A stretch of 6,783 nt of DNA, from NCBI GenBank assembly GCA_004296815.1, contig SCVT01000106.1, positions 1 to 6,783 of the forward strand. Reading direction: 5' to 3'. This document shows positions 1 to 5,734 of this stretch, piece after piece; positions within the stretch are counted from its first letter, which is position 1, and every line of letters begins with the position of its first letter. This DNA is from Reyranella sp. Lineage in GTDB: Bacteria > Pseudomonadota > Alphaproteobacteria > Reyranellales > Reyranellaceae. The notes below the pieces were generated by a model that was not told the DNA's origin, searched no databases, and was given only the letters and a program-made list of their open reading frames with translations. The translations under genes and the position numbers were made by a program.

Positions 1-13
1 GCTCTTCCGATCT
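1..13. other. Probable Illumina adapter remnant at contig end
   Basis: The first 13 bases, GCTCTTCCGATCT, are identical to the 3' end of the universal Illumina adapter, the part that abuts the insert. They sit exactly at the edge of the window. In the reading frame of the permease they encode ALPIS, where this family normally has a near-invariant Asn after Leu-Pro (the LPN of the cytoplasmic EAA loop). The Ile at that place is best explained by adapter sequence replacing genomic sequence. The true genomic sequence probably begins at about base 14. Confidence 0.8.
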
Positions 14-279
14 CCATCGCGCCTCTGATCGTGCAGGGCACCTTCTTGGCCGCCGCCGCGATCCTGACCGAGGCCGCGCTCTCCTTCCTGGGCATCGGCA
101 TCCCGCCGGAGATCCCGAGCTGGGGCAACATCATGGCCGAGGGCCGCACGCTGTTCCGCGTGTTCCCGCACAACATCCTCTATCCCGGCATCTTCCTCGC
201 CTTCACGGTGCTGGCGATCAACATCATGGGCGACGGTCTGCGCGACACGCTCGACCCGAAGATGAGCAAGAAAGTCTGA
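1..279 (+). CDS. Peptide ABC transporter permease, DppC/OppC family (3' end only)
   Basis: This is the C-terminal 92 codons of an inner-membrane permease that, with a second permease, forms the channel of a di/oligopeptide (or nickel/glutathione-type) ABC importer. The frame is open from base 1 and ends at TGA 277-279. The stretch EAALSFLGIG followed by IPPEIPSWGN is a hallmark of DppC-type proteins, as is the closing GDGLRDTLDPK. Two hydrophobic spans, about residues 8-31 and 58-76 of the fragment, are the last two membrane helices. The N-terminal two thirds lies outside the window, and the first four to five codons are probably adapter-derived. The stop codon overlaps the start of the following ATPase gene, so the two are one operon. 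The substrate cannot be told from this fragment. Confidence 0.9.
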   Translation, partial: ALPISIAPLIVQGTFLAAAAILTEAALSFLGIGIPPEIPSWGNIMAEGRTLFRVFPHNILYPGIFLAFTVLAINIMGDGLRDTLDPKMSKKV

Positions 280-1910
280 TGTCCGAAGCCAAGAAGCCTG
301 TCCTCGAAGTCCGCAACCTGGCCGTCACCCTGCCGAAAGGCGCCGATCGCGAATTCGCGGTCGAGAAGGTGAGCTTCACCGTCAATCCCGGCGAGATCGT
401 CTGCCTGGTGGGCGAGTCGGGCTCGGGCAAGTCGGTGATCGCCTTCACCGTCATGGGCCTGCTGGCCAAGGCGCTGAAGCCCAGCTCCGGCGAGATCCTG
501 CTGCAGGGCGAGAACATCCTGGCGGCGAGCGAGGAGCGGCTGCGCGAACTGCGCTGCTCGCGCATGTCGATGATCTTCCAGGAGCCGATGACGGCGCTCA
601 ATCCCGTCATGACCTGCGGCGACCAGATCGACGAGGTGCTGAGCACTCACACCGAGCTCGACGGCGCCCAGCGCAAGGCCAAGATCATCGCCATCCTCGA
701 CCGCGTGAAGCTGCCGGAGCCGGAGCGCATCTACGCCTCCTATCCGCACCAGCTCTCGGGCGGCCAGCGCCAGCGCATCATGATCGCCATGGCGCTGGTG
801 CTCGATCCCGTGCTGCTGATCGCCGACGAGCCGACGACCGCGCTCGACGTCACGACCCAGGCCGAGATCCTGAAGCTGATCGCCGAGCTGCAGGAAGGCC
901 AGGGCACCGGCGTGCTGTTCATCACCCACGATTTCGGCGTGGTCGCCGAGATCGCCCACCGCGTCGCCGTGCTGCGCTGGGGCGAGCTCGTCGAGATGGG
1001 GCCGACCGAGCAGATCCTGTCCCGGCCGGTCGAGAACTACACCAAGATGCTGATCTCCTCGGTGCCGTCGATCCATCCGGCGCATCGCGGCGTGCGACGC
1101 GACGGCGTGACCGTGCTGCGCACCGAAAAGCTCGGCAAGATCTATTCGGGCTCCGGCTTCTTCCAGAAGGCGCGCGTCGTGAAGGCCGCGGTCGACGTCG
1201 ATCTCGACATCCGCAAAGGCGAGACGCTGGGCATCGTGGGCGAGTCGGGTTCCGGCAAGTCGACGGTGGCGCGCTGCATCGCCCGCCTGATTGACCCGAC
1301 CGAAGGCAAAGTGTTCCTGGGCGATACCGAGATCGCCACCATGTCGGCGGGCAAGCTCCGGCCGCACCGCCGCCGTGTGCAGATCGTCTTCCAGGATCCC
1401 TACCGCTCGATGAACCCGCGCATCACCGTGGGCGACTTCATCACCGAGGGCCCGATGAACTTCGGCCTCGGCAAGGACGAGGCGATGGCCCGCGCCCGCA
1501 AGCTGATGGAGACGGTGCGCCTCGATCCCAACTCGCTCGACCGCTACCCGCACCAGTTCTCGGGCGGTCAGCGCCAGCGCATCTGCATCGCCCGCGCGCT
1601 CGCCATGGAGCCCGAGCTGCTGATCGCCGACGAGGCGGTCTCCGCCCTCGACGTCTCGGTGCAGAAGCAGGTGCTGGAACTGCTCGACGAGATCCGCCAG
1701 CGGCTGAACCTCGCCGTCCTGTTCATCACCCACGACCTGCGCGTCGCCGCGCAGATCTGCGACTACGTCGCGGTGATGAGCAAGGGCCGCGTCGTGGAGT
1801 ACGGCGCCGCCGAGCAGGTCTTCGAGAACCCGACACACGAGTACACCAAGTCCCTGTTCGCCGCCGCTCCCGGCCGCAACTGGGAGTTCGGCAAGTTCGC
1901 GGCGGCGTGA
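279..1910 (+). CDS. Peptide ABC transporter, fused double ATP-binding protein (DppD-DppF/GsiA-like)
   Basis: This 543-residue cytoplasmic ATPase energises the peptide importer and carries two complete nucleotide-binding domains in one chain, as in GsiA and YejF. Domain 1 has Walker A GESGSGKS (45-52), Q-loop Gln101, signature LSGGQ (159-163), Walker B LLIADEP (179-185) and switch His217. Domain 2 has Walker A GESGSGKS (321-328), Q-loop Gln372, signature FSGGQ (427-431), Walker B LLIADEA (447-453) and switch His485. Both are followed by the short tail typical of oligopeptide ATPases ([10 protein letters not shown] near 252-261 and [11 protein letters not shown] near 521-531). Both sites look catalytically intact; Ala instead of Pro after the second DE is a known variant. 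ATG 279 shares its A with the TGA of the permease (TGATG), implying translational coupling. Specificity is unresolved because the binding protein is not in the window. Confidence 0.95.
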   Translation: MSEAKKPVLEVRNLAVTLPKGADREFAVEKVSFTVNPGEIVCLVGESGSGKSVIAFTVMGLLAKALKPSSGEILLQGENILAASEERLRELRCSRMSMIFQEPMTALNPVMTCGDQIDEVLSTHTELDGAQRKAKIIAILDRVKLPEPERIYASYPHQLSGGQRQRIMIAMALVLDPVLLIADEPTTALDVTTQAEILKLIAELQEGQGTGVLFITHDFGVVAEIAHRVAVLRWGELVEMGPTEQILSRPVENYTKMLISSVPSIHPAHRGVRRDGVTVLRTEKLGKIYSGSGFFQKARVVKAAVDVDLDIRKGETLGIVGESGSGKSTVARCIARLIDPTEGKVFLGDTEIATMSAGKLRPHRRRVQIVFQDPYRSMNPRITVGDFITEGPMNFGLGKDEAMARARKLMETVRLDPNSLDRYPHQFSGGQRQRICIARALAMEPELLIADEAVSALDVSVQKQVLELLDEIRQRLNLAVLFITHDLRVAAQICDYVAVMSKGRVVEYGAAEQVFENPTHEYTKSLFAAAPGRNWEFGKFAAA

Positions 1911-2004
1911 TAGGCTTCGATCACGACCAAGGAAAAGCCAGCTAGGCAGCCGCTGCCGAGCCTCCCCCTGACCCGGCGCCGGACGAAACGGCACAACCGT
2001 GTCC

Positions 2005-2011
2005 AGGGAGG
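2005..2011 (+). promoter_or_regulatory. Strong Shine-Dalgarno of the dodecin gene
   Basis: AGGGAGG lies five bases upstream of the ATG at 2017. It decides the start: the in-frame GTG at 1999 lies upstream of this ribosome site and would add six residues (with SREVH) not expected in dodecins. Confidence 0.75.
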
Positions 2012-2016
2012 TTCAC

Positions 2017-2232
2017 ATGGCGGAGAGCGTCTACAAGGTCATCGAGCTGGTCGGCACCAGCTCTGAATCCTGGGAAAAAGCGGCGAAGGCCGCGGTGGAG
2101 CGGGCGGCGAAGTCGCTGCGCGACCTGCGCGTTGCCGAGGTCGTCGAGCAGGACCTCGTGATCGAGAAGGGCAAGGTTTCCGCCTATCGCACCAAGGTGA
2201 AGCTCTCGTTCAAGTACGGCGGCGGCACCTGA
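2017..2232 (+). CDS. Dodecin family protein
   Basis: This 71-residue protein has the usual dodecin length. Dodecins assemble as hollow dodecamers that bind flavins or, in some members, other ligands or calcium. The N-terminal VYKVIELVGTS strand, the helix around SWEKAAKAAVERAAKSL (18-34), the RVAEVVEQD strand (38-46) and the closing YRTKVKLSFKY (57-67) match the family along its whole length. At the position where classic flavin-binding dodecins have the isoalloxazine-stacking Trp (WAEV or WFEV), this one has Val39. The usual Gln of the last strands is Arg58. This resembles the SecE2/calcium-dodecin branch from memory, so flavin binding should not be assumed. The gene lies 106 bp after the ABC ATPase and 38 bp before the AidB homologue on the same strand. 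The start at ATG 2017 is set by the strong ribosome site. Confidence 0.93.
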   Translation: MAESVYKVIELVGTSSESWEKAAKAAVERAAKSLRDLRVAEVVEQDLVIEKGKVSAYRTKVKLSFKYGGGT

Positions 2233-2234
2233 CG

Positions 2235-2263
2235 CTGGCAGGTGGCGGAACCGGGGGTAGACT
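2235..2263 (+). promoter_or_regulatory. Candidate promoter immediately before aidB (possible leaderless start)
   Basis: CTGGCA (2235-2240, 4/6 to TTGACA) and TAGACT (2258-2263, 4/6 to TATAAT) are separated by 17 bases. A start 6-8 bases past the -10 would fall at 2269-2271, on or next to the ATG. The only purine-rich tract (GGGGG at 2253-2257) is about 13 bases from the ATG, which is far for a Shine-Dalgarno. Both boxes are weak, so this is tentative; readthrough from dodecin is the alternative. Confidence 0.3.
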
Positions 2264-2270
2264 GCGCCCC

Positions 2271-3908
2271 ATGTCCTCCGGCTTCCTCGAAGACGCGTCC
2301 TTCAACCAGTCGCCGGCGTTCGGCGATGTGGACCTGTTCGCCGCGGATCGCCCGCTGGCGGACGCGGCGGCGCGCGCCGGGCTCGACCTCGGCGCGCTAT
2401 CGGCCTGCGCCCGGGACTACGGCTCGGCGGAGACGCTCGATCTCGGGCGGCTGGCCAACGAGAATCCGCCCAAGCTCCGGCTGATGGACGGCAAGGGCAA
2501 CCGGCTCGACCTGGTCGAGTTCCATCCCGCCTATCATGCGTTGATGCACAAGAGCATCGGCTACGGCATCCATGCCTCGGCCCACGAGACCGACCAGTCC
2601 GGCAGCGACAAGCCCGCGGCCATGTCGGCTCGCGCCGTGCGGCTGTATCTCGCCACGCAGGCCGAAAGCGGCCACATGTGCCCGATCACCATGACGCACG
2701 CCTGCGTGGGCGCGCTGCGCGCCGAGCCGGTGCAACTTGCGACCTGGCTGCCCAAAATCCAGACCCGCACCTATGATCCGCGGCCGCTGCCGTGGTGGGA
2801 GAAGAAGGGCGTGACGCTCGGCATGGGCATGACCGAGCGCCAGGGCGGCACCGACGTGCGCGCCAACATCACGACGGCGAAGGGTCACGGAGAGCATGCC
2901 GAGATCACCGGCCACAAATGGTTCATGTCGGCACCGATGTGCGATGCCTTCCTGGTGCTGGCCCAGGCCGAAGGCGGCCTCACCTGCTATCTGATGCCGC
3001 GCCATCGGCCCGACGGCTCGCAGAACGCCATCCGCTTCCAGCGCCTGAAAGACAAGCTCGGCAACAAGTCGAACGCCTCCTCCGAGGTCGAGTTCCACGG
3101 TGCCTGGGCCGAGCGGGTGGGCGCCGAAGGCGCGGGCATCCGCACCATCATCGAGATGGTGAACCTGACGCGGCTCGACTGCGCCATCGCCTCGGCCGGC
3201 CAGTCGCGTATCGCCCTCAGCCAGGCCATCCACCACATCCGCAACCGCTCCGTCTTCCAGCGGCGACTGGTCGACCAGCCGTCGATGCGCGCCGTCGTGG
3301 CCGACATGGCCTTGGAGCTCGAGGCGCAGGTCGCGCTGGTATTCCGTCTGTGCCGCGCCGCCGAGCGCGCGCTGGAGGATCCGCGCGAGGCGGCCTATGC
3401 GCGCCTGCTGACGCCGGCGATCAAGTTCCTGGTCTGCAAGAGCACGCCGCAGCTCGTCTACGAGGCCTTGGAGTGCCTGGGCGGCAACGGTTACACGGAA
3501 GACCTGCCGATGGCGCGCTACTTCCGCGAGTCGCCGTTGAATGCGATCTGGGAGGGCTCGGGCAACGTCATGGCGCTCGACGTGCTGCGCGCCGCCGGCC
3601 GCCATCCCGAGGCCGCCACCGACACGCTCTCGCGTCTCGTGCGCACGGCCGACAAGGCCTTCAAGGTCGGGCCGCTGGCACAGGCGCTGGAACGCACCTT
3701 GAAGTCTGGCGACGCCGAGCGCCGCGCCCGCTTCCTCTGCGAGGGGCTGGCGAAGATCGCCGCCGTCGCCGCCCTGGTCGAGGCCGGCTCGCCCTTCGCC
3801 GCGCTCTACGCCGAGAGCCGGCTGGGATCCCAGCACTTCGCCCAGTACGGCGCCGCCGACCTCGGCAACGCCGAGACCGCCCTGATCGACCGCGCGCTGG
3901 CGGCCTAG
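2271..3908 (+). CDS. aidB: AidB-type acyl-CoA dehydrogenase-like flavoprotein
   Basis: This 545-residue protein has practically the length of E. coli AidB (541 from memory) and follows it in sequence over the full length. AidB is an FAD-containing member of the acyl-CoA dehydrogenase superfamily that binds DNA and is linked to protection against alkylating agents. Landmarks are the N-terminal FNQSPAFGDVDLF (11-23), LGRLANENPPKL (58-69), CPITMTHA (137-144), the flavin-site MTERQGGTDV (187-196), GHKWFMSAP (214-222), KDKLGNKSNASSEVEF (260-275), LGGNGYTEDLP (403-413) and AIWEGSGNVMALDVLR (425-440). The basic, helical C-terminal domain (about 450-545) is the part that carries DNA binding in E. coli AidB. 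The true substrate is unknown even in the family. It lies 38 bp behind dodecin and converges on the MATE gene, with interlocked stop codons. I see no obvious Ada box upstream. Confidence 0.93.
   Translation: MSSGFLEDASFNQSPAFGDVDLFAADRPLADAAARAGLDLGALSACARDYGSAETLDLGRLANENPPKLRLMDGKGNRLDLVEFHPAYHALMHKSIGYGIHASAHETDQSGSDKPAAMSARAVRLYLATQAESGHMCPITMTHACVGALRAEPVQLATWLPKIQTRTYDPRPLPWWEKKGVTLGMGMTERQGGTDVRANITTAKGHGEHAEITGHKWFMSAPMCDAFLVLAQAEGGLTCYLMPRHRPDGSQNAIRFQRLKDKLGNKSNASSEVEFHGAWAERVGAEGAGIRTIIEMVNLTRLDCAIASAGQSRIALSQAIHHIRNRSVFQRRLVDQPSMRAVVADMALELEAQVALVFRLCRAAERALEDPREAAYARLLTPAIKFLVCKSTPQLVYEALECLGGNGYTEDLPMARYFRESPLNAIWEGSGNVMALDVLRAAGRHPEAATDTLSRLVRTADKAFKVGPLAQALERTLKSGDAERRARFLCEGLAKIAAVAALVEAGSPFAALYAESRLGSQHFAQYGAADLGNAETALIDRALAA
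3905..3908. other. Interlocked convergent stop codons (CTAG)
   Basis: The palindrome CTAG supplies TAG for aidB on the plus strand (3906-3908) and TAG for the MATE gene on the minus strand (3905-3907). There is no intergenic space and hence no room for a conventional terminator between the genes; each transcript must end inside the other gene or run antisense to it. Confidence 0.95.
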
Positions 3909-5251
3909 CGCTTGCGCACCCGGGTCTGCCAGGGCCGGAACAGCAGCGCGCCGCCCATCACGCAGCCATAGACCGCGAGGCCGATGCCCGTCGCCCAGAA
4001 CACGGCGTCGAGCCCGTGTCCCAGTTCGAGGGCGAGCCAGCCTCCGCCCACGGCGATGGCGAGGCGCACCAGCACCGCGACGACCGGCACGCCCATGCGG
4101 CCGGCGCCCTGGCTGCCGAAATGCAGGGTCAGGCCGAGGCCGTAGAGGATGTAGAACGGCGCGGCGCGCGTGAGATAGGCCACGCACGCGGCGACCGCCG
4201 CGGTATCATCCGTGAAGAGCCGCGACCACGCTTCCGGCAGCAACGCGATCGCCATGCCGATCGTGCCGATGATGGCGGCCGCGAACAGGCTGCCGGTCCA
4301 GGCGACACGTCGCGCCCGCGCCCATCCGTCGGCGCCGGCGGCGATGCCGATCAGGGTCGTCATGCCGGTGCCGATGCCGTAGGACAGCGCGCCCATCAGG
4401 TGCTCCAGCCGAGAGCCGATCGCGTAGCCCGCCAGGGCCGCTGTGCCGAAGCGGCCGACCAGCCCGGTCATCACCATCGTGCCGATGCTGCCCACCACCG
4501 TGATCGCCGAGGAGGCGAGGCCCACGCCCAGGATCTCGGCGAACAGTCGGCGCTGCAGGCCGCGGCGGCCGAGCGACGGCACGAAGCCAAGCCGGCCACC
4601 CCATAGCGCGCGCGCCGCGAGGACCAGCGACACCGCCGACGCCGTGAGGCCCGCGGCGGCAAAGCCCATCAGGCCGATCCCCGGCCAGTCGCCGACGCCG
4701 AGGCCGAGCACCGCCGACAGCGGCACGTAGACGAAGGAGCCGACCAGCCCGATGCGGGCCGGCAGGGCCGCGTCGCCGCCGCCGCGCAGGAGGCCGGAGG
4801 AGAAGTTGATGCACCAGACGAGCGCCACGCCGCCGAACCAGAGGTTGCTGTAGGCGAGCGCCTGCCGCAGCACGTCGCCCTCGCCGCCCATCAGGCGATA
4901 GACGGCAGGTGCCGCGGTCCAGGCGAACAGCATGCAGAGGCCCGCGAAGGCGAACGCCACGACGAGCGCGTGCACGATCAGGGCCTGCGCGTCCTCGCGT
5001 CGGCCGCCGCCCAGCGCGCGTGCCATCGCCGCCGCGACGGCGCCACCCAGGCCCCCGGAGGACACGTTCATCACCACGACGACGAACGGATAGACGAGCG
5101 CGAAGGCCGCCAGCGCGTCGCTGCCCAGCTGGCCGACCAGCCAGATCTCGGTCAGCACGACGAAGATCTGCACCACCATGAACGCGGTGGTGGGACCGGC
5201 GAGCCGCCACAAGGAGCGCCCGATGGGCGCTGTCAGAAGAGGATGGGACAC
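3905..5251 (-). CDS. MATE family efflux transporter
   Basis: This is a 448-residue inner-membrane multidrug/toxin exporter of the MATE family (NorM/DinF fold), driven by H+ or Na+. About twelve hydrophobic spans are visible, near residues 18-40, 45-67, 88-110, 131-155, 167-185, 190-215, 237-263, 268-304, 318-341, 355-377, 388-409 and 414-438. The two halves repeat: EIWLVGQLGSDALAAFALVYP in the first and GRFGTAALAGYAIGSRLEHL in the second. The GGAVAAAMARALGGGR loop (69-84) and QGAGRMGVPV (381-390) are also typical. The short tail ends in basic RVRKR. I chose GTG 5251 because GGAG lies six bases upstream and the protein then starts SHPLLTAPIGRSLWRLAGP, the usual MATE beginning; a TTG at 5296 would add 15 residues with no good ribosome site. 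The drug or metabolite exported is unknown. Confidence 0.9.
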   Translation of the reverse strand: MSHPLLTAPIGRSLWRLAGPTTAFMVVQIFVVLTEIWLVGQLGSDALAAFALVYPFVVVVMNVSSGGLGGAVAAAMARALGGGRREDAQALIVHALVVAFAFAGLCMLFAWTAAPAVYRLMGGEGDVLRQALAYSNLWFGGVALVWCINFSSGLLRGGGDAALPARIGLVGSFVYVPLSAVLGLGVGDWPGIGLMGFAAAGLTASAVSLVLAARALWGGRLGFVPSLGRRGLQRRLFAEILGVGLASSAITVVGSIGTMVMTGLVGRFGTAALAGYAIGSRLEHLMGALSYGIGTGMTTLIGIAAGADGWARARRVAWTGSLFAAAIIGTIGMAIALLPEAWSRLFTDDTAAVAACVAYLTRAAPFYILYGLGLTLHFGSQGAGRMGVPVVAVLVRLAIAVGGGWLALELGHGLDAVFWATGIGLAVYGCVMGGALLFRPWQTRVRKR

Positions 5252-5257
5252 GAGAGA

Positions 5258-5261
5258 CTCC
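5258..5261 (-). promoter_or_regulatory. Shine-Dalgarno that sets the GTG start of the MATE gene
   Basis: On the minus strand GGAG lies six bases before GTG 5251. No ATG lies between the gene's hydrophobic core and this point that would keep the N-terminal SHPLL segment, so the GTG is the best-supported start. Confidence 0.55.
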
Positions 5262-5360
5262 GGCAGAATGACAGCAGCGACAGCACGCCCGGCCAAGAAG
5301 CGGGCGAGAACGGATGGTTAAAGTCGCTGATCCATATGCGGAGTCTCCGAAGCGGCCGGC

Positions 5361-5389
5361 ACTATGACCGCTCCCGCGCGCTGCGACAA
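5361..5389 (-). promoter_or_regulatory. Candidate promoter for the MATE gene
   Basis: Read on the minus strand, TTGTCG (5384-5389, 4/6 to TTGACA) and CATAGT (5361-5366, 4/6 to TATAAT) are separated by exactly 17 bases. They lie about 110 bases upstream of the GTG start. Such matches arise easily by chance, so confidence is low, though position and spacing fit. Confidence 0.3.
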
Positions 5390-5446
5390 CCTGTCCGGAA
5401 AATAGTCGGCTCGTCCGCGCGCCGGAAAAAGATCGTTGGGCCTCAG

Positions 5447-5477
5447 GCGCTTGCAGGGGCGATGCCTGCAAAAGCGC
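5447..5477. other. Imperfect hairpin in the divergent intergenic region
   Basis: TTGCAGG (5451-5457) pairs perfectly with CCTGCAA (5465-5471) across a seven-base loop. After a two-base bulge (5472-5473) GCGC (5447-5450) pairs with GCGC (5474-5477), giving eleven pairs in all. There is no T-run on either side, so it is not a classical terminator. It could be an mRNA leader structure, an operator or chance in GC-rich DNA. Confidence 0.45.
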
Positions 5478-5567
5478 GATTCGACTTTGCTCCGGCCGTT
5501 TTCGTAAGCAGAGAGCATGACTCGCGACACCCTCCTCATGTCCTCTCGCCAGCACGCTCTCGAGGGA

Positions 5568-5622
5568 ATGTCCGGGCGGACATGCAATTCAAAAATGTCC
5601 GCTTTTGGCGGACATCGGACAT
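5568..5622. repeat. Cluster of ATGTCCG/CGGACAT heptamers forming two inverted repeats
   Basis: Five exact copies of one heptamer occur in 55 bases: ATGTCCG at 5568-5574 and 5595-5601, and its complement CGGACAT at 5577-5583, 5609-5615 and 5616-5622. The first two form a palindrome with a two-base centre. The next pair extends to an 8-bp perfect stem, ATGTCCGC / GCGGACAT, with loop TTTTG (5603-5607). Partial copies (ATGTCC) stand at 5538 and 5710. Translated, it gives MSAFGG on the plus strand and CPPKADI on the minus strand. From memory these strings recur in many spurious small 'hypothetical proteins' of Bradyrhizobium-like genomes, which suggests a dispersed intergenic repeat family rather than a gene. 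Confidence 0.8.
5591..5615 (-). terminator. Terminator-like hairpin with T-tract, minus strand
   Basis: Read on the minus strand, the 8-bp stem ATGTCCGC-CAAAA-GCGGACAT is followed at once by a run of T (complement of 5591-5594, plus the closing T of the stem). This is the shape of an intrinsic terminator. It would stop antisense transcription leaving the M81 gene before it reached the MATE promoter. The stem is short and belongs to the repeat cluster, so the role may be incidental. Confidence 0.35.
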
Positions 5623-5660
5623 CGGCCGCGACAGGCGAAAAAGCACGGCAGGACAAGCAC

Positions 5661-5688
5661 TTGCCGGCACGTCCCACGCCGCTACACT
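5661..5688 (+). promoter_or_regulatory. Candidate promoter for the M81 peptidase gene
   Basis: TTGCCG (5661-5666, 4/6 to TTGACA) and TACACT (5683-5688, 4/6 to TATAAT) are separated by 16 bases. A start near 5695 would give an untranslated leader of about 40 bases before ATG 5735. It lies directly downstream of the heptamer repeat cluster. Confidence 0.35.
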
Positions 5689-5734
5689 TTCGCCTTAGCG
5701 TCCCAGCCAATGTCCCAGTGAGTATCCCGTCCCG

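Noticed and set aside
1945..1957. Inverted repeat GGCAGC-C-GCTGCC after the ABC operon as a terminator
   Set aside because: With a realistic loop only about four pairs remain, and no T-run follows. Rho-dependent termination or read-through to dodecin is equally likely.
180..1994. 604-codon open frame on the minus strand across the ABC ATPase gene
   Set aside because: It is a codon-position shadow of the plus-strand gene in GC-rich DNA. The protein is low-complexity (rich in His, Asp, Arg, Leu, Gly), has no recognisable domain and lies opposite a clearly real ATPase.
2397..4187. 596-codon open frame on the minus strand across aidB and into the MATE gene
   Set aside because: It runs antisense to aidB and out of frame with the MATE gene, with biased composition and no family motifs.
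2792..4606. 604-codon plus-strand frame overlapping aidB and the MATE gene
   Set aside because: It is an Arg/Ala/Gly/Pro-rich alternative frame crossing two well-supported genes in different strands; no domain is seen.
5318..5335. Five-codon minus-strand leader ORF (MDQRL) upstream of the MATE gene
   Set aside because: It is too short to tell from chance and there is no attenuator structure after it, although a GGAG lies upstream.
4206..5555. 449-codon minus-strand frame overlapping the MATE gene in another frame
   Set aside because: The composition is Arg/Gly-rich and no membrane protein pattern remains; the MATE frame explains the region.
5568..5622. CRISPR array
   Set aside because: The repeated unit is only seven bases, alternates in orientation and has no regular spacers; no cas genes are present.
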